Part shown: piece after piece, positions 23,609-31,439 of the stretch | Numbering within the stretch: position 1 is the first letter of the stretch | Layout: every line of letters starts with the position of its first letter | Origin: Oscillospiraceae bacterium | Lineage (GTDB): Bacteria; Bacillota; Clostridia; Oscillospirales; Ruminococcaceae | Assembly: GCA_030539275.1 (NCBI GenBank) | Contig: JAUNSK010000003.1 | Location: 157,082 to 221,081 of the forward strand | DNA: 64,000 nucleotides | Direction of reading: 5' to 3' | Program-made: the position numbers and the translations under genes | Notes under the pieces: model-generated | The model's database searches: none | What the model was told of the DNA's origin: nothing | Seen by the model: the letters and a program-made list of their open reading frames with translations, nothing else

Positions 23609-26224
23609 TTAATGCTGCTGTGTCAGAGTCTTGTCGGAACTGGAAATAAGAACCTGAGTTTTTTCTGAATATGATCTGAAAAAGTCAAGTTTTGCTTTTG
23701 ATATGCTGTCATCTGACTGTCTTATAAATGCATCATCAATGATGAACGGCATTGATGTATTGTTGTCAGAAATAAGTTCAACAAATGCCATGCGCATTGC
23801 AAGATACAGTGAATTAAGAGTTTTGTCAGCTGACTGTGTGCTGTCAGCCGGCATTTTCATAATGTTGTCTGCTGCCATTTTCAGATCATCCTCAGATGCG
23901 ATCTCAGGAACAGGTTTTCCTGGATTAAGCTTTTTGAAAATATCTGAGATCCTTGTTATCAGTACTTCTTTATGATCTTTTTTAAAGCTTCTGAGTGATT
24001 CATCAAGTGTTTCCGATACTATTGTTTTTATATTCTGCTTGTTTTCGAGTACAACCAGAGCATTCTGAAGGGCGGTCAGTCTCTTGTCAGTACATGCAAC
24101 ATTAAGACTGTCCTTGTACTGTAGTTTAAGATTTGTAACAGCATTTATGTATTCATCTTTGGTACGAAGTGATTCGTTAAGAGTTTTATTTGCCTTGTCC
24201 TGAAGTTTGATAAACTGTTCAGGTGTAAGCTTAACGGCATTTTTCTTTGAGTTGAGTTTAAAGATCTTTTCTTCAAGTGCTTTGATCTTAATCTTTAACT
24301 TAAAGCTCTCAGAATCAGATTTATCCTTGTTGTTATATGCTAATAGCTTGCTGTTGAGCTCATTGATCGAGTTTTCAAGAGCTACAGCCTTTTCCATATA
24401 ATCAAGAGCTTCACTGATTGATGATATCTGTGAAAGACTCTTGACAGATGAAAACAGTTTATCACACATTGTCTTATTTTCATTATCACAGTTGACGATG
24501 CTGTCTTCAATTTTTTTCAGCTGATCCTTAAAAGCAAAGAAGCGTGGGTCAGGAGGCGTGATCTTTGCTTCCTCAAGGCTTTTCTGTTTCTGATAAAAGT
24601 TGAGGTTTTCCTTGGTCTGAAGGATCCTCTTGCCAAGCTTTTCAATCTCTTCCTTAAGGGATTTTTCTGTATCGAGAAGTTTCTTGTACTTATCTTTTTC
24701 AGATTCAACTTTATATCTGTGGCCGTCTTTTTCTGTGCTGTATTTATTTTTTATGCCTCGCATTTCACGCTCGGCGTCTCTGAGATTGTTCTCATTTACA
24801 CGTGCAAGCTTGTTCTTCTTGGATTTTGTCAGCCTGTCGCAGATTGCATAGACTACAGAGGCGATAACTGCACAGATTATTACAACCATTACGATGTTGT
24901 TAAGAAAAACTATAAGCAGAAGTGCAAGCGCAATAGTAAGAAACAGTGAAAGGATAAAGTTTGAACTTAGTTTAGGAGGTTCTGTATTGACAAGTTCACT
25001 TGCATTATGGAGTTTTTCTTCTGCAAGAAGTATACGGTGCTGAGAGATCTCTTCAAAATGTGAGTACTCATTTTCAGCTGTTTTGAGTCTGTACTTGGCG
25101 TCAGTTATCTTCTCGTGAAGTTTGATAAGTTCCTGCTGCTTTTCGTTTGACAGGTTCTGGAGCTGACGGACAGAATAGGATATATCTGATATCTGACTCT
25201 TGGCTTCACAGATAGTATCAAGTATTTCTGCATTGTCCTGCGGAATATACTTGTTTACCTCGGCACTGACACTCGCTCTGGAAGCATCAAGACTTTTGCG
25301 TATTTCGATGTTCTCATTTATAGCACTATAGATGCTTTTGCATTCGTTGAACACTTCTTTGTTTCTGTCAGCCCTCATGTTATGAAATTCAGAAGATTTT
25401 TTTTCATATGAATCTGAAATATCAAGGAAATTATCATGAGAAATTTCTGATTTTTTAAGCTGTTCAAGTTCTGCAAGCAGTTCCTGTACTTTAATATCAG
25501 TATTTAACTTTTCACACTGTTCATTGATCTTGTCAAATTTTTTCTTCAGTGCTATGCAGTCATGCTGCTCTTTTAATTTTGTGGTTTCCTCAATACGTGC
25601 CTGATTGAGTTCACTTCTCAGTGAAGAGATCTGAAGATTCTTTTCACGTATTCTGGAACTGAGCATTTCATATTTGCCGGACAGTTCATTTGAATCAAGC
25701 CGCGAGCATATTTTTTTATACGAAGTTTTCTCATCACCTGAAGAAACAAAATTTATAAGCATCTCTGTAAGAAGATCTGAAACGGACAGCTTTGAATCAG
25801 TTGGTATGATCAGCGGCAAAATATATATACAGCGCTCAAAATCATACTGTGTAATTGAGAGAAGCAAAGATCCCGGTGTTTCATTTTCAGGTACTGAAAT
25901 TTCTTTATCTGAAGAAAGATCTGTGATCTTTATAGTATCCTCGGCTACTGTTGAAGAAAAGGTTCGTTCTATAGAATATGAAACATTGTTGATTTCAAGT
26001 GTAAGACATCCGGCCATTGCCATGCCGTTGGTCGGTTCATATCTGAATCGTATGCTGTTTTTATCAGCCTGTGAAGCTCCGAACAGCATTATAGTCAGAA
26101 AATTGACAAGAGCGATCTGATCAATGTCACTGTCTTTTCTGATAATACTGAAACTGTTTTCCGGTTCTATGCTGAAGTCACTGATATTTCCGAAATTTTT
26201 AATGTATATTCTTTTAATCTTCAT
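23609..26224 (-). CDS. YhaN-like SMC-type ATPase homologue lacking Walker A
   Basis: 871 residues. The N-terminal IKRIYIKNFGNISDF and the C-terminal MPFIIDDAFIRQSDD (Walker B) fit the YhaN/SbcC-type ATPases. Between them lie two long coiled coils, interrupted by two membrane helices (about 414-458), a feature of the YhaN group. The phosphate-binding loop is missing: where relatives have G-x-N-E-A-G-K-S-T this protein reads RKDSDIDQIA, followed by the expected FLTIMLFG helix. The ABC-type signature before the Walker B (usual SGGT-x-QLYLALRL) is also altered to STQSADKTLNSLYLAMRM. It may therefore be a structural partner that no longer hydrolyses ATP normally. It overlaps the phosphoesterase gene upstream by 11 bases. 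Confidence 0.8.
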   Translation of the reverse strand: MKIKRIYIKNFGNISDFSIEPENSFSIIRKDSDIDQIALVNFLTIMLFGASQADKNSIRFRYEPTNGMAMAGCLTLEINNVSYSIERTFSSTVAEDTIKITDLSSDKEISVPENETPGSLLLSITQYDFERCIYILPLIIPTDSKLSVSDLLTEMLINFVSSGDEKTSYKKICSRLDSNELSGKYEMLSSRIREKNLQISSLRSELNQARIEETTKLKEQHDCIALKKKFDKINEQCEKLNTDIKVQELLAELEQLKKSEISHDNFLDISDSYEKKSSEFHNMRADRNKEVFNECKSIYSAINENIEIRKSLDASRASVSAEVNKYIPQDNAEILDTICEAKSQISDISYSVRQLQNLSNEKQQELIKLHEKITDAKYRLKTAENEYSHFEEISQHRILLAEEKLHNASELVNTEPPKLSSNFILSLFLTIALALLLIVFLNNIVMVVIICAVIASVVYAICDRLTKSKKNKLARVNENNLRDAEREMRGIKNKYSTEKDGHRYKVESEKDKYKKLLDTEKSLKEEIEKLGKRILQTKENLNFYQKQKSLEEAKITPPDPRFFAFKDQLKKIEDSIVNCDNENKTMCDKLFSSVKSLSQISSISEALDYMEKAVALENSINELNSKLLAYNNKDKSDSESFKLKIKIKALEEKIFKLNSKKNAVKLTPEQFIKLQDKANKTLNESLRTKDEYINAVTNLKLQYKDSLNVACTDKRLTALQNALVVLENKQNIKTIVSETLDESLRSFKKDHKEVLITRISDIFKKLNPGKPVPEIASEDDLKMAADNIMKMPADSTQSADKTLNSLYLAMRMAFVELISDNNTSMPFIIDDAFIRQSDDSISKAKLDFFRSYSEKTQVLISSSDKTLTQQH

Positions 26225-27353
26225 TGAATCCTACCTCACCGTCAAAAGCTTTTAATCCGAGATAAAGAGCATTTTCATAGGTTGCCTTATCAGATTCATT
26301 TGTGCACAGCTGCATTTTCTTGAGCATTTTCTGAACAAAAATACCTTTCAGTGAAAAATCTGATGCAAGTGCGCTGATATTTATATCAGGGCGTGAATTG
26401 TTCTCTACTGTAACGTAATACAGTGAATCGGAGAGATCAAGAGCTATTGATTTTGAATCAGGTAAAAAACCTTCGGGGTATTTTCCGGTAAGAGTTATTT
26501 TATATAAGTTTTCTGCAAAATTTTCAGGATAGAGATGCTCAAGTTTTTTAATAATAGCGTTTTTAATCTGATTGTTTGAAGTAAGTGAAGTAATATCAAA
26601 GCTTACATCCGCAAAAATTCTGCTGCTTGTATTGATAAAGTTAAGTTTAACATTTCCTTTGGATACCTCACCGATATAAACGCCTTTTTTTCCGGTTTCA
26701 TCAAAGCCGTTTCCGTCAGGTGTTCCGGAGTATGCATAGTATGTATTGCCGGCTTTCTGGATTTCGGAAGCTTTATGAATATGACCCAGGGCCACATAGT
26801 CAAAGCCGGACGAGCTCAGCTGTTTTACAGTTATAGGATTATACATGCTGGTCTGATTATCTGTAACAATGTCACCATGATAGATCAGAATATTTATCAT
26901 GTCGTCATCCGGAACAGAAAAACTGTTGTTATTTTTATTCTGATAGCTGCTGATAAATGAAGAGCCGTAAAGACGAAGATTTTTTTCCGGAATCTCTATC
27001 ATCGAATAGCTGCTGAAAAAAATGATAACATTCCTTGACCAGTCCTCATCACTGTACGGTGAATCAACAGCATAATAATCATGATTTCCGGCTACAATTG
27101 CAACAGTAAGTGCCGGGACAGCTGCAAACATTTTCTTGACTGCTGATACTATATTAATATCTGCATGATTGCTGTCAAAAAGGTCGCCGGCTATAATAAG
27201 AAGATCTGTCATGTTGGTACTGCATAAATTAACGATACGCTGAAGTGTATTCAGAACTTCAAGTTTCCTGTTTTTAGCCTTGCTTTTCAGAAATGATAAC
27301 TCAGCGCACAGGTGAAGGTCAGAACAATGCAGAATCTTTATTTTGTCGGACAT
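26214..27353 (-). CDS. YhaO/SbcD-like metallophosphoesterase (DNA nuclease subunit)
   Basis: 379 residues. The calcineurin-like nuclease motifs are complete: DLHL (residues 11-14), GDLFD, GNHD, an isolated His in IYHGDIV, and GHIH. These bind two metal ions in SbcD/Mre11-type nucleases. The C-terminal about 150 residues are a capping domain. It is co-transcribed with a YhaN-like partner, which normally supplies the ATPase arms of the complex. In this pair the nuclease looks intact while the ATPase site does not. The ATG follows AAGGAGG, and the gene has its own promoter in the divergent region with the Ter operon. Confidence 0.85.
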   Translation of the reverse strand: MSDKIKILHCSDLHLCAELSFLKSKAKNRKLEVLNTLQRIVNLCSTNMTDLLIIAGDLFDSNHADINIVSAVKKMFAAVPALTVAIVAGNHDYYAVDSPYSDEDWSRNVIIFFSSYSMIEIPEKNLRLYGSSFISSYQNKNNNSFSVPDDDMINILIYHGDIVTDNQTSMYNPITVKQLSSSGFDYVALGHIHKASEIQKAGNTYYAYSGTPDGNGFDETGKKGVYIGEVSKGNVKLNFINTSSRIFADVSFDITSLTSNNQIKNAIIKKLEHLYPENFAENLYKITLTGKYPEGFLPDSKSIALDLSDSLYYVTVENNSRPDINISALASDFSLKGIFVQKMLKKMQLCTNESDKATYENALYLGLKAFDGEVGFNED

Positions 27354-27410
27354 ATAAATCCTCCTTGATGTTATGTTTAACTAAGAGTTTTTCTCATTTC
27401 TTACCGTATT

Positions 27411-27439
27411 ATTATATCACATATTTATTTTCAAGTAAA
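27411..27439 (-). promoter_or_regulatory. Promoter of the yhaO-yhaN-like pair
   Basis: On the minus strand TTTACT (27434-27439), a 17-base spacer and an extended TGA-TATAAT (-10 at 27411-27416). Confidence 0.65.
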
Positions 27440-27520
27440 GATGTTTTTAAATTACAAAATACTTACAAATTACTGACTTTTTTTATGATATATAACCGTT
27501 TCAAGTATTTGACTTATTTA

Positions 27521-27549
27521 TTGACAAAGACTAAATAATGTTATATAAT
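27521..27549 (+). promoter_or_regulatory. Consensus sigma-A promoter of the Ter operon
   Basis: TTGACA (27521-27526), a 17-base spacer and TATAAT (27544-27549): a perfect match to the housekeeping consensus. The leader before the first gene is about 140 bases. Confidence 0.88.
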
Positions 27550-27603
27550 AAATAAAATCTATGTATTATGTATATGCAATATATATAATCAGCTCACATG
27601 AAC

Positions 27604-27660
27604 CTAAAATCTGTATATATTTTTTGTACAATAAGGTTTATGACGGTAAATAGATTTTAG
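27604..27660 (+). other. Stem-loop in the leader of the Ter operon
   Basis: CTAAAATCT (27604-27612) pairs perfectly with AGATTTTAG (27652-27660), enclosing 39 bases. It ends about 37 bases before the first start codon. It could regulate translation or stability; no known riboswitch is recognised. Confidence 0.4.
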
Positions 27661-27697
27661 TTAAATAAACAACAACATGGATGGAGATGGATGAAAA

Positions 27698-28339
27698 ATG
27701 TCAGACTTTACAAGGAGACTGCCTGTATACCTGCTTCTCGATACTTCAGGTTCTATGAATGGTGAACCTATCGAGGCGGTAAGACAAGGCGTAAAGGCAT
27801 TATTAATGGAACTCAGAAGTGATCCGCAGGCACTTGAAACTGCTTATCTGTCAGTTATAACTTTTGACAGCATAGCAAGACAGGTATGCCCTCTGACGGA
27901 ACTTATGGAATTTAAGGAACCGGACCTGAACGCTAACGGTATCACATCACTTGGTGCAGCTCTGAGACTGCTGAGTGAATGCATTGATGCTGAAGTTCGT
28001 AAGTCAAGTCCTCAGCAGAAGGGCGACTGGAAGCCTCTGGTTTTCATTCTTACAGACGGCGCACCGACAGATGAATGGGAGTCAGCTGTAACAGAACTCA
28101 GGGCAGCAAAACCTGCAAATATTATTGCATGTGCTGCAGGAGCTCAGGCAGATACTTCAGTACTCAAGAAGATAACTGACAACGTTCTTATGATGAACAG
28201 TCTTTCAGCAGGAGACCTTGCACAGTTCTTTGCATGGGTATCCGGTTCTATAAAAATGTCATCAGGCAGTATAGATGCAATGCCGGGTGAGGCAATCCAG
28301 CTTCCGGCACCTCCTCAGGGATTCGTTATAGTACCGTAA
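27698..28339 (+). CDS. TerY-type von Willebrand factor A protein
   Basis: 213 residues, essentially one vWA domain. The metal-ion-dependent adhesion site is complete: DTSGSM (residues 15-20), a Thr in NGITSLG, and TDGAP (about 116). TerY proteins form a conserved triad with a PP2C phosphatase and a protein kinase in tellurite-resistance-type stress systems, and exactly these two genes follow. It probably acts as a cytoplasmic, metal-dependent scaffold. It is the first gene of the operon. Confidence 0.88.
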   Translation: MSDFTRRLPVYLLLDTSGSMNGEPIEAVRQGVKALLMELRSDPQALETAYLSVITFDSIARQVCPLTELMEFKEPDLNANGITSLGAALRLLSECIDAEVRKSSPQQKGDWKPLVFILTDGAPTDEWESAVTELRAAKPANIIACAAGAQADTSVLKKITDNVLMMNSLSAGDLAQFFAWVSGSIKMSSGSIDAMPGEAIQLPAPPQGFVIVP

Positions 28340-28379
28340 GCCGCATCTAAATTGATTATAGGCTGGTGATGATTTGAAT

Positions 28380-29936
28380 ATGATTGACAATCTTCTGAAT
28401 GCACTCAGAAAAATCGGGGTGACCGATATCCCGCTTGATATGCTGAGTATATCAGAAAACGTACAGCAGGCACAGGAATTACTTGATAAAATAAATAATT
28501 CAGAAATATGCAATGTTACAGATCTGGTATCCTATTTCGGAAAGATACCGGATAAAAAATATGAAAAGATGTTCAGCAATTCTATTACAGTTGTTGACGT
28601 CGATCCCAGTGAACTCAGGAGCATCAGTGATGAAAAGGAAAACGTCATTGATGAACCTGCTGTTTCAGATCATGAAGATCTGAAACAGCAGGAAACGATC
28701 CGGGATGATGAAAAGAAACCTGAAGCTTCATCAGAAGCGGCACCGAAGAACGTTATGGACAAAACTTCTGTGCTGTGGAAATACAAGCCTGTTCCGGAGG
28801 ATGATCCTGAACCATACCCTGAGTACGTAAAAAAATATGAAAAAATGCAGGGAAGCTGTGTAACAGCAGCAAGGGTAAGAGGCAGAAAACATAAGCATGA
28901 AGGAACAAACTGTGATGACTGGTTTGAAACTTCATCATCCGGAAACTGGACGATTGCAGCTGTTTCAGATGGTGCTGGTTCCAGAAAGTTTTCACGTATC
29001 GGTGCGAAGGAATCCTGCACCAGTGCGGTTGCGTATATCAAAGAAACACTCGCAGGCAGTGCAGCCAAAGCCCTTGAACATAACCTCAGCCTCCCTATGA
29101 ATGATCCTGAATTTATGGCAGGGTGCAGCTTTTTTGCTCAGCTTATTCAGGATTCGGTGCAGAAAGCATTTGAGTCTCTTGAAAATGCATATAATGACCG
29201 TCAGGCAAAGTTTGAATATTTAAAGCTGCTTGGAAGGGATATGGATATTAAGGATTTAGCTTGTACGCTCCTTATATGTATGATACTTCCTGTTAAGGTA
29301 AATAATAAACAGGAGCATTTTGTACTGTCATGCCAGATAGGGGACGGAATGATATGTTCTGTAAACTCCAGGGCCGGCTCAGACAGTGCTCTGAAACTTC
29401 TTGGTGAAGCTGACAGCGGAGAATATTCAGGCGAAACAGATTTTATCACTTCTGAAGCTGCAAGACGCAGAGAATCGCTTATGGGCAAGACAAAGATCAT
29501 GCGCGGCGCAGTTACGGACATATTACTTATGACTGACGGAGTTGCAGACGACTATTTTCCGAATGATCCTCAGCTGCTGAGATTTGAAATTGATCTGATG
29601 CTCAACGGAATCATCAGACCGCGTGATACCGAGAATACCGTTGATAAGGAAACAGCAGAGAAAATACCTCAGCCGGTTTGTTATCCATGGGTAAATGACA
29701 ACGAAGTAAAGGTTGCTTCAGCTTATGCATCAAGAGTAGCCGGAAGCTTGTCCATATCAGTAAAGGAACTCTGGGATAAACCGGAGATCATAAAAGCTGC
29801 AGGTCTGGAGGCAGCCGGATGTGATCTGCCTGTAAGTCCGGATGAGAGACTGCAGAGATGGCTTGATAATTACTCAGAGAGAGGATCATTTGATGACCGT
29901 ACTGCTGTAGTAATCTCTCTTAACTGCGATAAGTGA
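28380..29936 (+). CDS. PP2C-family protein phosphatase of the TerY triad
   Basis: 518 residues. The first about 150 are a helical and acidic, low-complexity region. The phosphatase begins at about residue 158 (GRKHKHEGTNCDDWFE), with the metal-binding Asp of PP2C in AVSDGAGS and later DILLMTDGVADDY and SFDDRTAVVISL near the C terminus. It would remove phosphate from Ser/Thr residues, presumably those placed by the kinase encoded next. I chose ATG 28380 over the TTG two codons earlier because GGTGAT is 9 bases before it. It sits between TerY and the kinase, the usual triad order. Confidence 0.85.
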   Translation: MIDNLLNALRKIGVTDIPLDMLSISENVQQAQELLDKINNSEICNVTDLVSYFGKIPDKKYEKMFSNSITVVDVDPSELRSISDEKENVIDEPAVSDHEDLKQQETIRDDEKKPEASSEAAPKNVMDKTSVLWKYKPVPEDDPEPYPEYVKKYEKMQGSCVTAARVRGRKHKHEGTNCDDWFETSSSGNWTIAAVSDGAGSRKFSRIGAKESCTSAVAYIKETLAGSAAKALEHNLSLPMNDPEFMAGCSFFAQLIQDSVQKAFESLENAYNDRQAKFEYLKLLGRDMDIKDLACTLLICMILPVKVNNKQEHFVLSCQIGDGMICSVNSRAGSDSALKLLGEADSGEYSGETDFITSEAARRRESLMGKTKIMRGAVTDILLMTDGVADDYFPNDPQLLRFEIDLMLNGIIRPRDTENTVDKETAEKIPQPVCYPWVNDNEVKVASAYASRVAGSLSISVKELWDKPEIIKAAGLEAAGCDLPVSPDERLQRWLDNYSERGSFDDRTAVVISLNCDK

Positions 29937-29947
29937 GGTTATAATAT

Positions 29948-31426
29948 ATGAGCAGACTTGGCAGGGCTCTTCTTTCAGACGGAAATGAAATTGAATATGT
30001 TATAACAGATAATCCGCCCCGCGGAGGAATGAAATACACATATTTTACACCAGACAAATCATACGTAATCCAGTTTTTCAACAACAGGGAGGATGCTGAG
30101 GACCCTCAGCTCCAGGAACGAATCAAGGCTATAATCGGCAAATACAATCCAACCCTGTCAGAAGCACACGGCGGTGCAAACGGAAACGATGAACTTACAG
30201 CAGCATATTTTGCAAAACGGTTCTGCTGGCCTGTAGCTATAGTAGTCAGGCCTGAATTCGGCATTGTATGCCCCGCGTATCCTCCGAACTTTTTCTTTGA
30301 TGCAAATGCTTCTCAGATACTTAAGCTTCAGGGGAAGGATAAGAAAAGCAACTGGTTTACAAACAAAAACAGAAAGTATCTCAACAGTCAGGAACTCGGA
30401 AATTTCAGATCGATGCTGCAGATGTCACTGCTGCTTGCAAGATCCCTGAGACGTATGCATCAGGCGGGACTTGCACATTCAGATCTGTCATTCAACAATG
30501 TGCTTATAGACCCGAAGTCAGGAACATGTGTAATAATTGATATCGATTCACTGGTTGTTCCCGGACTGTTTCCTCCTGAAGTTATAGGAACAAGGGGTTA
30601 TGTAGCACCGGAAGTACTTGAAACACTCGGACTGCCTAATGATAAAAGAAATTTTCCGGGACTGTATACGGATCTTCATTCAATGGCAGTTCTGATATAT
30701 GAGTATATTTTTTTAAGACATCCTCTTATGGGGCCGAAAATATATTCACAGGACGCCGAACAGGATGATTATCTCGGACTTGGAAAACTGGCAACATTTA
30801 TAGAAGACCCCGATGATACATCAAACCGTCCGGATTCTCTTGATGTGAAAATCAGCGACATGGGTCCTTACCTTGAGCAGCTGTTTATCAGATCTCTGTC
30901 AAAGGGGCTTCATTCACCTGATCTGAGACCGACAGCCATGGAATGGGAAAACGGTCTTGTCAAGACGTGGAACATGCTTCACAGCTGTTCAAATCCTAAC
31001 TGCGAAAAAAAATATTTTATTATGCATGACATGAAAAATCCTGTATGTCCGTTCTGCAGAACAAGGGTGAAGGACAAAACGCTTCTGAGACTGTCATTTA
31101 TGACACAGAGAAGAGGCAGCAGCGGAAGATGGTTCAAGACAGCAGATCTTGTCGCTGAAAATAATACACCGATCTGTCTGTGGGATCTGTATGCAAATGT
31201 GTTTCCTGATGAGAAAACATCTGACCGCAGTGTTAAGGCATATATAAGATATTGCGACGGCCAGTATTATCTTGTTAATCTGGGACAGAACAACCTGTTG
31301 TCGCCGCGTGGAAATCTTGTACCGATAGGGTATTCGGTTCAGCTCCAGGATGGAATGATATTCCGTCTGGTACGGGATGAAAACAGTCACCTGATAAAGG
31401 TGGATATGTTTGAAAATAATAAATAA
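29948..31426 (+). CDS. Protein kinase of the TerY triad with zinc ribbon and FHA-like tail
   Basis: 492 residues. Residues about 10-330 are a Ser/Thr-kinase-like domain: a Gly-rich GGMKYTYF, the catalytic loop HSDLSFNNVLID with the catalytic Asp, IDIDSL in place of DFG, and GTRGYVAPE as activation segment/APE motif. The place of the usual VAIK lysine reads YVIQFF, so ATP binding may differ. Next is a zinc ribbon (CSNPNCEKKYF ... CPFCRTRV) and an FHA-like beta-rich tail that could bind phosphothreonine. It completes the TerY-phosphatase-kinase triad. Its end overlaps the frame leading into the P-ATPase gene, whose start is 14 bases downstream. Confidence 0.83.
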   Translation: MSRLGRALLSDGNEIEYVITDNPPRGGMKYTYFTPDKSYVIQFFNNREDAEDPQLQERIKAIIGKYNPTLSEAHGGANGNDELTAAYFAKRFCWPVAIVVRPEFGIVCPAYPPNFFFDANASQILKLQGKDKKSNWFTNKNRKYLNSQELGNFRSMLQMSLLLARSLRRMHQAGLAHSDLSFNNVLIDPKSGTCVIIDIDSLVVPGLFPPEVIGTRGYVAPEVLETLGLPNDKRNFPGLYTDLHSMAVLIYEYIFLRHPLMGPKIYSQDAEQDDYLGLGKLATFIEDPDDTSNRPDSLDVKISDMGPYLEQLFIRSLSKGLHSPDLRPTAMEWENGLVKTWNMLHSCSNPNCEKKYFIMHDMKNPVCPFCRTRVKDKTLLRLSFMTQRRGSSGRWFKTADLVAENNTPICLWDLYANVFPDEKTSDRSVKAYIRYCDGQYYLVNLGQNNLLSPRGNLVPIGYSVQLQDGMIFRLVRDENSHLIKVDMFENNK

Positions 31427-31439
31427 CAAGGAGATTGTA

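Noticed and set aside
23609-27353. Standard sbcC-sbcD repair pair
   Set aside because: The ATPase has central membrane helices and no Walker A motif, so YhaN/YhaO-like is the better call.
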